Part shown: in pieces, positions 36,343 to 48,143 of the stretch
Layout of the letters: the number at the start of each line of letters is the position of its first letter
Numbering within the stretch: position 1 is the stretch's first letter
DNA from: Diplosphaera chodatii
Taxonomy: Eukaryota; Chlorophyta; Trebouxiophyceae; Prasiolales; Stichococcaceae
Length of the DNA stretch: 64,000 nt
Direction of reading: 5' to 3'
Assembly (NCBI GenBank): GCA_032358165.1
Contig: JAALGY010000042.1
Location: 682,001-746,000, forward strand
The notes under the pieces: generated by a model
What the model saw: the letters and a program-made list of their open reading frames with translations, nothing else
Databases searched by the model: none
What the model was told of the DNA's origin: nothing
Made by a program: the position numbers and the translations under genes

Positions 36343-39300
36343 GGAGTTGCTTGTGTTGCAAGTGCTGTGAGAAGGGCCTGACCAGGAATGGTGGGATAGC
36401 GGGAGCGAGCAGCGACGTGGACGGAGGAGCAATAGGATTGACCGGAATGCCACCAATTTTGGTGGTTTTGAAAGGCAGGTTTCTGTTTACAAGTGCTGTT
36501 GCTTCATTATTGTTGAAGACCGAGAGCAAGCTTCATATCGTACAAAAAAGTACACCTCGCAGTGCTGAATGTGAGAAATGCCCTCGGTGTACCAAGCATG
36601 ACTTATGATGGCTTCGCTCCGGCACGCCAGTCTCAGTGCTGTCCGACAACTCCATGCTGGCCACTCGTGCTGCTTATGGTGCTGAGCCAACCTGCACAGC
36701 GACAACATGTCCGTGGACGACGGTGAGTGCACGAGGCCGGCAGTGCAAGTATGAGACACGGAAATCACAAGGCAGGTGACCGATCAGCCCCTTAGATGTA
36801 TCCGCTCCTCATGGTGCGCTAGGTCTAGTGAGTGATATCAATGTTTGCATCATCTCGGTCACCATTGCCACAACACACGACATGTACAGCAGGCAGCAGC
36901 GGGCACTGGCAGCCGTTCCATCAGACAAATGCCTCGGTTGTTCGGTTACAACGCGGCACGGCCGGCAGGACGCCGACCGCAGCCGCAAACCGATTCGTCA
37001 TCTAATACTTGTTCTGTCATCATCTGAAGCTGTGCCCTGCTGCTGTTGCTCGAGTGCTGTGATACGGCCAGACGGTATCATGCTCACTCACCAAGCAGTC
37101 ATGGTGTGTGCGGGCTGCAGCCTGTGCCGCCGTCCCTTTGCATTACAATCCGGGAACATGTTCATTGACCATCCTGCAGCGGCAGCACAGCAGCAGCGCC
37201 TCAGCAAGAGAGTTAAATTTTGTGTTGTTCCTCACGGCTGAGACTCAGGTAGTCGATCCAAATTTGCTCATCATTGGCGCGGTTAGTGAACAGACGCTTG
37301 CAGTGCATTGCTAGTTCGCTGGGCTCAGAAACACTGGCTTGCGTCTCCGAGGAGACTGTATAGCATCGTTGTCTTCAGCTTCGATACGACGGGGAAAGTA
37401 TCCGCACTGCCCAGCAAGGCTCAAGCGTCAGCTGCAGGTTGCAACTAGCGGCAAAAGGACTCACCAATTTCGATGACGAAAAACCGCGACTACCAGTCCT
37501 TTAGGCTACCAAGACCGTCTTCGCAACCTGCATTGCAGGGTATCATGGATGAATACAGATGTCGCAATCACAAATTCCTCACCGCTCAAGGCGAAGTGCT
37601 CCTGGTGAGGACTCAACAGATGCGGGGTTTGGTGTGCGCCATTATGGGGACCCACGGCAGCCACGCTGACAAAGCAGCCAGGCGCCGGGGGATTGCATGG
37701 CATCGCTGCAAACCCTCTCCCATGTTCAACAGCCACACATGCTGGTGGAAAGGCAGGAATATGGATGCCCTGCTCGTGCGCACCGCAACGGTCAAGGCTG
37801 CAGTGCTGGCAGTTGTGCACGCGCCCACCTGAGCGCAGCAGTAAGCCACTGTCAGCTGCCAAGCAGGTCAGGTTTGAATGGATTTGCCTGAGGTTTGTTC
37901 TCAGCGCGGCGCACCCAGGAAGCCTGGGGAGCCGCATCAAACATCTAATTAGAACTCATCATCCCTGCTGGCGGCACAGGGCCGCGACACGAATCACAGA
38001 CACAACTGCTGGCCTCAGTCACAGCTAAAATCCTCGGCATCGCCACGATGTGGCTTGGACGGTAATTCCAATTTGAACAATCGTCACTGGCCAGCACAAC
38101 GCAGGCAGGAGACATGGAAGAAGACGGGCAGCTCTCAGTGTGTTCTTCCGTCAATCACTCAGGTCAGACGGATCTTCCTAATTTGTAATGTCGTCATCGA
38201 GCTGGCTTGCCAACGGCAGGTATTGTTTCAGGTTGACGTTGGGTTCACCTGGCCAAAGTCGAGGATGCAGGGCATACTGTGCGCCATCCGCATGCCAGCT
38301 GTCGCGAGCGTCACATCACCTGGGTTTGCCAGACCACATGAATGTTGATGCACAGTCGGCAAGCCCAATCACTATGCGTCTGCAGACACAGGAATGTTAT
38401 CACCCTGATGGCACTGGCATGGGCACTGACGTTCCCTGCCAGCTTCCTATATGGAGTGAAGCTCTCTCTCAGCACATCTGTGAGCAGACAGGGTCACTAC
38501 GCCGAAGCGCTACCCAGCCCGTGGCAAGAAGGCTGCAGATGACGACTGACCATTTGCAAGCTGGTTCGTACCTACTGGTCGTTGTCGTCAACAGAGCTGA
38601 AGCCGACGGCAGCGCAGGTCAGATGGGCTTGATGCTGCTGCCAGCCAGACTCGGAGGTTCGACCTGCGTTGCAGCATATCGGAGGGTGAAATAGACACGG
38701 TGCAGGAACCAGGTGCCAGCACCGCAACACGATCCTCCAGATTATGTAGCACAAAGAACAGGGACATTCACAGCATTGGGCGCTGCCACGTCCGGGGTAT
38801 GCATTGTGCATGATGGTACTTCTGCACAGTTGCCAGAGCTGAGGCATGCATGCATCACGGCAACAGTTGACAGTATCTGCACCTGCTGAAGTGAGTGGAC
38901 AGTTCGCGCCAGCATGCAGGGTAAAAGGTTGCAAGGTGTGTACGCGCAGCGCTTGCCGAGATCGTCTTTCATAAGCCTGCGCCACCATGAGTATGCAGAT
39001 GAGTGCACATAGTCTTGCATGTCCCGGTAGACAGGTCATCCAGCCGCCATATAGGAGAGGCAGCCGTTGGTTTGAGGCCGGTTGTGCTTGTTGTATGCCC
39101 TCGTACGCCCTTTGAATGCATTGCTGGAAAGCATCCCAGGAACACCTCTTTGGAGAGCAATGAACCCCAAACTACCAGATGATGTTCCCCAAGGTATGAC
39201 AAGGTACCTGGACACTCTGGTTGCCTGCGATTGTTGTGATACGACGTTGCCAAAACGCCTGCATGCTCCAGAGGCTGCGCTGCATGATGCCCACCTACAG

Positions 39301-39752
39301 CAGAAGTTCAGGTGTGGGCCTCAAGTAGACCTAGTGCCAAGAAGTTAGCGGCAGTTCAGTGGATTTAGAGGACCGACTGTGCTGTGGCCCCGCTTTCATA
39401 CCGACACCGCCCACATGTTGAGCAGTCCGGCTCAGAGGGAGGCCCTGCTACAATGTGGGCTGCGGAGGCGGCAGCACGCGCCCACACCACTTGGAGCGAC
39501 ATGCAAACGGTCTGGCAGCTGGCTCAGGGATGGCGGTATATGTTTGTTCGATTCCTGCCAGCGATATCTCCACGAAGAGGTCGGTAGAGGGAGCTTGATT
39601 ATCATCATCGCCAGTTGCCAGAACACCGTCAAAACCAAATTCGACTAGACGCTGAGGCCGCTCAACCGCTGCATACACGCGGTGCATGGTCCATTCATGG
39701 GCAACTAGCGCAAGCAGGGATCGCGACACCCTTCAGAGCCGCCGCGCAAAAC
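36343..39752. other. 3.4 kb without an assignable gene
   Basis: Less GC-rich than its surroundings in parts. ORFs such as 37473-37832 (+, 119 aa, Cys/Arg/His-rich) have no domain features. It probably contains the 3' UTR of the RDD-like gene and upstream exons or promoter of the LRR gene. No tRNA, rRNA or transposon signature was seen. Confidence 0.4.
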
Positions 39753-42700
39753 ATGTGTCGACTTCGATCTCACCTTGTGAGGCGGCTGCCGCCCCTGACG
39801 GGCGGCCGGTGGATGTCACATGGTGCCGGCGGCAGCGGCCGAATCTTCTACGATGGCGGTGGGTGGCTGCTTGTAAAGACAACAGGGCAAGTGGCAGAGT
39901 TCGCCGAGGATCGCAGGTTGAGTGCAGACAAGGTGGAAGCAGCAGCAGGATGTAGCACAAAGGAGCCGCCTTGGAGCGCTTTTGTCAGGGACGCGCGGCT
40001 GAACACCGCCATGCAGGTTCCACCTGATGTGACTTCGATGCCGCGAAACGTTCGATACGAAACATGCAACAGACCGAATGTGACAATAAAACAGTCAGTG
40101 CACGATTCACTCCTGAGCAGAGTCGATCACATGCCATCAGAGGTTTCAAGGCGATCAGGTCAGATGCGTGAAGGCGTGCAGGATATCTCCTTTCAGTCTC
40201 GAGATGATGGTGTTGATTGCGGAAACCTGAGCACACAGCCTCGCGTTGCACATCTGGCGTCGACGGAGCTGCCAGCCATCCCTGCTGGTCTGCCGAGCAG
40301 CCTCACTCACCTCGACTTGTCATTCAATGCCATCACACACATCGAGACGGCTAAATTGTCAAGTCTTTGTCATCTCACGAGTCTTTCGCTGTACAACAAC
40401 CGCATATCACAGCTGAAAGCGCTGCCAGCGTTGCCTTTGCTGGCGCACATTTCACTAGGTGATGGCCACCTCCAGTATACAGACCAAATACCACGGGCAT
40501 CATCCACAATATCACAAATTTCTGTGAGTCTGAGTTGTCTTATGATCGTTACCCACGTCGCAGGCAGCAATGATGTCTCAAGCATGGCTGAAGTGGCGTC
40601 GCTACGAAGGTTGCGCAGCTTGCGAAGGTGCTGCACATGTTCACAAACTGTTGTGCACGTGCACACTCCTATGCCATGATTGCTGCAGAAATGTTGACGA
40701 ACACCTATAATTTCGCTCGGGACGGTCAAGTGCTTTTGCGCCTGGCAATTCCAGTCTGACGCTGGTGGGCAACCCGATCTGCACGCCAGCGTCGTATCGG
40801 GGCGCAGTCGTGGCGCAGCTTTGGCAGCTGCAGTTCCTGGACCATGTTCGCGTCACGCCAGCCGAGCTGCGCACCGCACTGGACCTGCACCAGGTGTAGT
40901 ATGGTGCCACACTTTGCACTGCTCGCCCGGGTGTCATGCCAGATGCACAGCGCAAGGTGTGATGCATCCAAAAAGCAAGCTCAAATCACGATGCAAGCTC
41001 AAGACGCCGTTGTGTGATCAGCGCATGCTGTCATGTGCAAATTTTTGCAGAGCTGCAGGACGAGGTGCTCAAGATCAAGGCGGAGGAGGAAGCTGAGGCG
41101 GCTGCAGAGAGGACTGCTGCAGAGGCCGCTGCGCGAGCAGCGGCGTTGCATGACGCACACCTCACAGCCCTGGCGCAGCTGCCGCAGGTGCATCAGAATA
41201 TGGCAGCAGTGTCCTCGCACATGTGACCCCACCGGTCATTGGGTCCCGCCTGCTGCCGCCTGTATGTGTCCAAGCAGTCCTTTCAAGCAGACACTGAGGT
41301 GCTGAGGGAGCTTCACACACAATGCATTTTGATATCCCAAGGATCTGGGGGACCCGACCAAGCAGCCGGCCTGGGCGCGCCTGCAGCGCGAGCTGCCGCA
41401 GGCGGTGGCGGCGTGGGCTACCGCCAACGAGCAGATGGTCGCGGCGACCACCGCCCTCCTGGTGTGCAAAGCAGCACTGAATGGCCAGTCTGCTGTGGAC
41501 AGTCGCACTTGGCACTCCTGCTGACCTGAACATCACCATGACATGTGAGCGCTCTCACCTGCTAGATGAATCTACATTGGTTGCCGTGCCTGTCAAGCCT
41601 GTCTCGCAGTTGCATGGCTGCAGGCTGCGTCGCTGCAGTGCCACTCGCAGCAGCAAGCAGCAATCAAACTCTTCGACACTGGCGCTGCCACAGCAGGCCA
41701 CACTGCTGACCTGACGTCGTGGGCAGCGGTCGACAGGTGGCAGGATGAACGGCGGCAACAGCACAACAGCACAGACAGTAGTAGAGCTCCTGCAGCTGCT
41801 GAAGACGAGCAGCAATTGTGTACGGTGCAGCTGCACGTCATGGAGCGTCCAACAGACATGGACCAAACAGTGCAGCTGACGCTAGCACTGCTGAACACTG
41901 GGGCCTCGGCCGGTGATGTGGCAGCAGCGGGACCTGGTGACGACGGTGCAGTGGCGGCATCCCTGCGGCTGCATCTAAGCAGCATTGCGGATGAGTGTGC
42001 GGCAAAGACTGACAGCGCAGTACAGCTGCTGGCTGAAGCAGTCAGCAGGACAGCCACCAAACAGTCTAAGCTGCTCGAGGAGCACCTTGCGAAGGCAGGC
42101 CATGACTGAAGCTGTCACCGTGACCCTGCTGATACAATCGCGCGGTTACTGTTCGCTGACTGCTGGTCACAGCAGTCACTGGTGCCGGAACCTATTGGGT
42201 CACAGCCTCTCGCTCATGAGCGCAGATCCAGCAGCTGGAGGGGGGTTACAACACTGCGTGCCAGGATGCGGCGGTGCTGCCGCCAGACAAGCGGTCGGCG
42301 AATCGACACAGGGGTGCGAGCGCCACCCGCCGCAGCAGCAACATCGCCGTGCGCCGCAGTAGCATGGCACAGCAGGACCCTGCACAGCACATGGTGGGTT
42401 TCGCATCCAGTGGGCACATGCGTGGTCGACATGTTTGCTGCTTGCTTGGGGCATGTGCCACTTACTGTAGTCAGCGACCAATAGTTCCCAATGCAGCAGG
42501 TCCTTATGCTGTTTGGTGACTGGCTGCCTCCCCCTGGGCCGGCCTGCTGTAGGCTGCAGCCAAAACATCATAGGCGGGACGTTCGACACCTCCACGGTTG
42601 CTGCAGGGCCAGCATGAGCTGCTGCAGCTGGCGGAAGCATCGCATGAGGCGCACGCGAGCAGCATTCGGGGCGTCATTGCCGCCTGCCGAGACGCTCAGG

Positions 42701-43001
42701 AGCAGACCCACGCCAACCTGGTAAGTCTCCAAGAGGTTGTTCAAGCGAGGTTAGGCTTGAATGCTGACCACCAGTACAGAAACGTGAGCTGAAGCGAAGT
42801 GCACATGGCATCAGCAGTGGCAGTGAGGATGTGGTCGTTGGGAACCCTGCATGCAGCGGTGCACGATGACCTGTGCAGGTCGATGGAAAGCGCGAAGAAG
42901 CAGCAACACGGCATGCGGCTCGGCTGCAAGAGATTGCCAGCATCTGCTCAGGACGGACGGGACACAGCTGTCAAAAGACAGCATTGCCATCATTCCAGTA
43001 G
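39753..43001 (+). CDS. leucine-rich-repeat and coiled-coil protein
   Basis: Exons: 39753-40458, 40564-40627, 40755-40893, 41059-41187, 41342-41461, 41744-42094, 42226-42393, 42607-42720 and 42879-43001; 637 residues in frame. The N-terminal 180 residues are unassigned. SDS22-type LRRs follow: SSLTHLDLSFNAITHIETAK, CHLTSLSLYNNRISQL, LLAHISLGSNDVSSM, then an LRR cap (LTLVGNPICTPASYRGAVVA, LWQLQFLDHVRVTPAELRT). The C half is helical and coiled-coil (DEVLKIKAEEEAEAAAERTA; SAVQLLAEAVSRTATKQSKL; VDGKREEAATRHAARLQEIA). The intron after 42094 has a GC donor (AAG|GCAGGC) and an ordinary CAG acceptor; without it the frame ends at 42109, losing the last three exons. The plan resembles LRR/coiled-coil ciliary or centriolar proteins, but no specific orthologue was recognised. 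ATG 39813 is an alternative start. Confidence 0.68.
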
Positions 43002-43635
43002 TGCCATGCATGGCGGCATGATATATATCTTGTGCATGTTCCACCATCAGAACCCTGCTGCTACGGTTCCCGCCGCATGTTTGATGTTTGCTTCCACATC
43101 GAACTACAACCACAGATGCACACAGGAGTGTGAGCCGATGCACTGGATGCAGCCCATGCCTGTGACTAAGGCCTTTGGCCAGCTAGGTTACAACTGCAGA
43201 CGTGGCAGGTTCACACAGCTGCACTGCTGCGTGTAACATTTGATGCAATTCTCACACTCTTCCACTTCTTCAGCTAGATTGTTCATTGCATTCGCAAGGA
43301 GGTTGTGCTCTCATAAGTACAGTTGCAGGCTCCACGTTCACGGCTCTCATCATGCACACTGCACATTTGCCCTGCAGTCGGACCTACCAGTGCACTCCAG
43401 GCAACACGTCTGCCCTGCCCTTCCGCGGTGCAGGTATGCAGCACGTCTGTCCCTACGTACACAATGCGCATTACTTTGACGCTCTGCGTTCGTGAGCGTG
43501 CATTACACGGCCTTTGGGGAGCTTCTGTGCATGTGCAACTACATATGGCACGCAGGTCGCCTTGCGCCACATCATACCGGCGCTGCGCCCGCACAACGCT
43601 GCAGACATATTGCTGGGTCCCTGGGGCAGGATCAG
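43002..43635. other. intergenic LRR-CCD
   Basis: LRR-gene 3' UTR (TGTAA at 43232-43236) and the 5' region of the CCD gene. A plastid-peptide exon for the CCD could lie here (e.g. VALRHIIPALRPHNAADILL at 43557-43616) but is unproven. Confidence 0.4.
43232..43236 (+). promoter_or_regulatory. TGTAA polyadenylation signal of the LRR gene
   Basis: TGTAA 231 nt after the LRR-gene stop codon. Confidence 0.45.
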
Positions 43636-46600
43636 ATGGCCACCCCTGGCATGATGGAGCCGATGGGGCCCCCTCCAGTGGATGCGCATGCCGGAGCGCC
43701 ACCCGAGATCACAGGTGTGCCGCCGTTCGCCTGCCTGCCTGAGTGAGACTATCCCAAAAGACGTGCGTCATAGGCACACAGATGTCACCGGCTCCTGGCT
43801 CCCAGCTCTCGTGTGACGGCTACCGACATTTCGCATGTCCACTTGCACAGCGGAGAAGCTGAAGGGGCTGACCAGCTTCTACCGCAGCCTGCACGACGAG
43901 TACGACTATTGGCTCAGCGCTGATCTGATCGAGGGCACTCTTCCAGCAGAGCTGCAGGGCACGCTGTACAGGTGCTTGTCTTTGACGGGGTGTCCTGCAG
44001 TGCAGTGCAGTTCAGGCATCGCATGCAAGATCTCCCCGAAGTGTGCTGGTGCCTCTCTGCCATAGCAGTAGTAACAGCGGAGCAAGCAACCCCGCATTGC
44101 TGCAGGAATGGGCCAGGCCAGCTTGAGATCTTTGGCGCACGGATAGATCAGCCATTCGATGGTGACGGCATGATCTGCCGCTTCACATTTGCAGACGGCA
44201 AGGCGCACTTCAGCAACAGGTGCACTTGCACAACAGAAAGTGCAGGACTGTCACGCTTTGAAACCTCAATGAATGTTGGCCAGCCATTGAATATGCTGGA
44301 CAAACAGCATGGGGGAAGAAGGAGACCGGCACACTGAGTGTGACTGAGGCATCAGTTTATGGGGTGTTGTCGCTGAAAGAGGCGTCTCTCGGTGCAGATA
44401 TGTTCGAACACAGGGGTTCGTTGACGAACAGGCAGCTGGAAAGATTCTGTACTCAGGCGCCTTTGCCACAGGCAATCCGTCCGGCAAGTGGCTGAACAAC
44501 CCCTTCAAGTTCGTCGTAAAGAATGTGGCAAACACAGGTGCCTCCTCTCATGTAACAGCTCGCTGTCTGGCAATGTGTCTTCCCGCTTGCCATTGGTGGG
44601 TGCTGGGTGTCAGCTGCAAGTGGGTTTGCAAACAGTGACATTTGCGTTGTCACTGTTGTTCTGTAAATAATAATATAGTTTGTTCTGTAGCAAGATCAAA
44701 TGCAGCGGCTGACAACAGGTACCAGGGGTCACGCTCTCTCAATTGTGCACACCGCAGGCGTGCTGGAGTGGGCTGGGCGGCTGTTCGCACTGCATGAGAG
44801 CGGCCTGCCCCACGAGATGCGGCCGACGGATCTGTCTACTATCGGCGAGTCGAACATCGATGGCACCATCGAGGGCAAGGGGCCCTTTGCGGCGCACTAC
44901 CGCATCATGCATCAGCCCGACGGCAGCAAAAGGTGAGGGATTTGTTGTGCTCACCCTCGGACTACCTACAGTTCACTGCCTGGGTGGAGGTTTTCTGATG
45001 GACAGTCTGAGAAGCAGAGGCTACAGTTGACAACAGCAGCCGGTGGCAGGACTCTTGTGCCCAGCGTCCTGAGCTCTGGTTCTACGAGAGGGTCATGAGA
45101 CGCCATGTTGCAGGGGCGCTCGTGCCGTACTGATGCACCGGCTGTGAGGTGTGCAGGTGGGTGACATTTGGCGCCAAGGTCAATGGCCTGGATGCAGCAG
45201 TCAGCTTCTACGAGTATGGCGAGGACGGCCGCCTGCTGCACAAGACGCCGCTTGAAATCAAGGTAGGTGATGCCTGACACTTACCACGTGACCGTCTGCT
45301 GTGCAAGCGCAGTGCAGGCTCAACCACCCCTGGTTTATAGGAAAAGCCTCTGTGTTGCCACGTCAGTCAAATCTGTCAGAGTATGGGAGCTGAGGCGATT
45401 GCTTCCACGCTGCAGAGTGGCGCCTTTGGCTTCTTTCATGACTTGGTGGTGACAGAAAACTATTACATCCTGCTGCAAAATCCGACGAAGCTGAACATAC
45501 AGAAGCTGATCTTCGGCTATGTGCCAGGTTAGCGTGCCAAGTATGCACTGTTGATAGCACCACTCATACACCCACAATGCAATGTACATGACAGTCTGGT
45601 GACGCGTGAAGTGATGCTGGTTGGTGGTGATCAGCAGCTTGGGCTGCGTCTGTGCAGGTCGCTGCAGCATTGCTGAGTGCATTCAGTACGATGACGACCT
45701 GCCCTGCCGGGTGCACCTCGTGCCGCGTCCCGGCAGCACCGCAGCACAGCAGGTGGCAACACACCTGCGCTTTTGCGTTCCAAGTTGTCGTGCGTCCCCT
45801 GCATAGCCTCTGCCCAGCAGCATAGGCTGAGCCAAGAACGCGATCAAGAACGCACCCCAACCTGTTGACGCTCACAGTAGTCTGCTGGCCTCACTGTGCC
45901 GTGTTTGCTGCTGACACTGCAGGTCCTGGAGACCGACCCCTTCTTCACCTTCCACCATGTCAATGCATTTGAGCAGGGGCCTGGCAAGGTGAGCTTTGCG
46001 TCCGTTGTGTTGTATGTTGCCACATCATATGGAGACTTAAAACATTTCACAGCATGGTGTCGGTCAATGTTGGTGGTCCTTTTTGCTCAGGTCATCATTG
46101 ACACAATAGGCTGGCGCACCATTAGCTTCGCCAGCAACCTGGACTCGTTGGACACCAGCTACTACAGGTGAGTCTGGAGCAATGCCGCGCTGCCAGCATC
46201 GGCTCCCTAGCTGCACAGCTTGGACCCGGCTCCTGTTCTGCCTGCAGCAGCCAGCAGCGTAGCACTGGTGTATGTGCACAAGTCTTCATGGTCTTCGGGT
46301 GAGGCAGACTGTGTAGACAACAACGATGCGCACTGCCCTGTAGCGGCGGCCAGCGCAGCGAGCTGACGCGTGTGGTGCTGGACACCGCGTCCGAGAGCGT
46401 GACACGAAGCCGCCTGTCCACACGCGCCTGCGAGTTCTCCACGCTGAACCCGCAGCAGAACGGGCGGCCCTACCGCCACGCATACCTGCCGGCGTCAGCC
46501 GTTGACGACCCCGTCAAGTGGGGCCCCAACCAGGTGGGCGCCCGATCTCACCACTGTCCAGGCAGTTGCGCTTGCATGGGACCCGCTGGCTGGTCGATCG

Positions 46601-47321
46601 AGCAGATGGCGTTACGCCTTGCAGCTGCTGCTTGCCGTCAGCGTCCTGGACTTCATGCTCTGACGGCCTTCTGCACTGCAAGCAGGTGCTGACAAAGGTG
46701 ACGCTGCCGGACGCACAGCACAGCGGGTCATCAACACAGGGCTCGCAAGTGGAGGAGGAGATCTGGGCGCCGGGTCCCATGTGCTTCATGCAGGTGGGGC
46801 CAGGCCATCGGCAGCTGCGCAGCTGTGCTGACGTTGTGTGACCGCTCGGCATTGCAGTTGCTGTAAGCGTTCAATGCGGCTGGTCACAAGCGAGTGTGTA
46901 GGAAGGAAGTGATCGCTATGGTGTCATACAGGAGCCCATCTTCGTGCCGCGCGCGGATGCGAACGCAGAGGATGACGGATGGGTGCTGGTGATGGTCAAC
47001 AACGCAGAGTCGCAGCGCACCGACCTGTGCGTGCTGGACGCTCGGAGCATCGCAGCAGGTGCCAGCGGCACTGCCCCTCTGTCTGCTACTCTGCTTGCAC
47101 TCGCGCTCGTCTCGCATGTGCCGCCCTGCTCTGGAGGCGGACTGCAGACAGAAGGGCTTACTTTGCGACTGTCCGCTGGCGCAGGGCCCGTGTGCACGCT
47201 GCACCTGCCGCACCATGTGCCGTCCGGCTTGCACGGCAGCTGGGCGGACTCGGTGCACGTGCAGCCACCAGCAGCGATGCCGGAGCACTGGCAGCCCAGC
47301 TTCAGCACTATCCGCCATTGA
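43636..47321 (+). CDS. carotenoid cleavage dioxygenase (RPE65/CCD family)
   Basis: Fourteen phase-consistent exons: 43636-43714, 43851-43971, 44106-44219, 44398-44537, 44758-44932, 45157-45262, 45416-45527, 45658-45752, 45923-45988, 46091-46167, 46344-46533, 46686-46793, 46932-47058 and 47185-47321 (548 residues). The non-haem Fe(II) enzyme splits carotenoid or apocarotenoid double bonds with O2. All four iron-binding His motifs are present: FAAHYRI (CAC at 44894), FFHDLVVTENYYI (CAT at 45437), TFHHVNAFEQ and GLHGSW. Family landmarks also include GTLYRNGPGQLEIFG, QPFDGDGMICRFTF and GRLFALHESGLPHEMRP. The general form is closer to cyanobacterial apocarotenoid oxygenases and plastid CCD/NCED enzymes than to animal RPE65. 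Which bond is cut cannot be read from sequence. A short Met/Pro-rich N terminus is modelled; a transit exon may lie upstream. Confidence 0.93.
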
Positions 47322-48143
47322 TGCGGGTGCACGTCGGCGCATCGACACGGGGCTCATCCGAGCGGGAGAGAGCCTGCCGCACTCTTGTACGACTGTATAC
47401 AAGCAAATTGACCAGCTATGTTGTGCCATTCTTTCGGGGTGTGCTATGTACCCTTCTGTCCTAGATGGTTGTGCGCCGCTGGTGGCCATTTGTAATTGTG
47501 ATCGTCAAAGCCATTAGAGACAAAACACATAACTGTGACAAGGCTACATTGGTGCTGACATCGACATACTACTTTGGCCTGCTTGAATTTGTTGTCGTGC
47601 TGTGGCAAGCAGTGCCAGCTGGCGCCAACATTCCTCACTTTGTAGCACCCAACATGTCGTTCATCATACCAGTGTGAGTTTGCCGCTGCAGACGTCACTC
47701 AACAAGAAGAACTCGATCCTAAATTCATCTACTAATTTTGCGAGCACCGCAGCCGTATCTGGTTTGACCTGCTCATCTGGTGGAGGGCGGTCTGCACAGC
47801 CTGACTTGCATGCTCAATGTGCTGAGGAGTTTGCGCGAAGGCAGGTCCTTGCTGACAAACGCTGCACTCTCCGAGCCGCTGTGGGTGACATTCAAGCGAG
47901 AGGGGCCTTGGCAGCTGTGGAGGTCATGCGCATCAGCGGCAAGTGGCCGGGGTCATGCCACTCCACCAGTGGAGTACGATGACGCAGACTGTCCTCCCAC
48001 AGGTGCTTTAAGTCACGCCGGCTGCCAGCTTGGTGCTCTCCCATCGCAAAGGAGCTGGCTGAGCGACCGCACGCATGATGTTTGCAGTGACGTGCGTGGA
48101 CATAGAGTGCTGGCATACCTACGCTTGCGTTTACTGCTTGCAG
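47322..48143. other. intergenic CCD-pseudouridine synthase
   Basis: CCD 3' UTR with TGTAA at 47491-47495, and the unresolved 5' exon(s) of the pseudouridine synthase. A 70-codon ORF at 47465-47677 is hydrophobic but overlaps the poly(A) region and was not accepted as a gene. Confidence 0.45.
47491..47495 (+). promoter_or_regulatory. TGTAA polyadenylation signal of the CCD gene
   Basis: TGTAA 170 nt after the CCD stop. Confidence 0.5.

Noticed and set aside
37473..37832. 119-codon plus-strand ORF with an ATG
   Set aside because: Composition is Cys/Arg/His-rich with no domain, signal or splice support; it looks like chance in GC-rich DNA.
47465..47677. 70-codon hydrophobic ORF
   Set aside because: It overlaps the presumed CCD 3' UTR and TGTAA signal and has no recognisable features.
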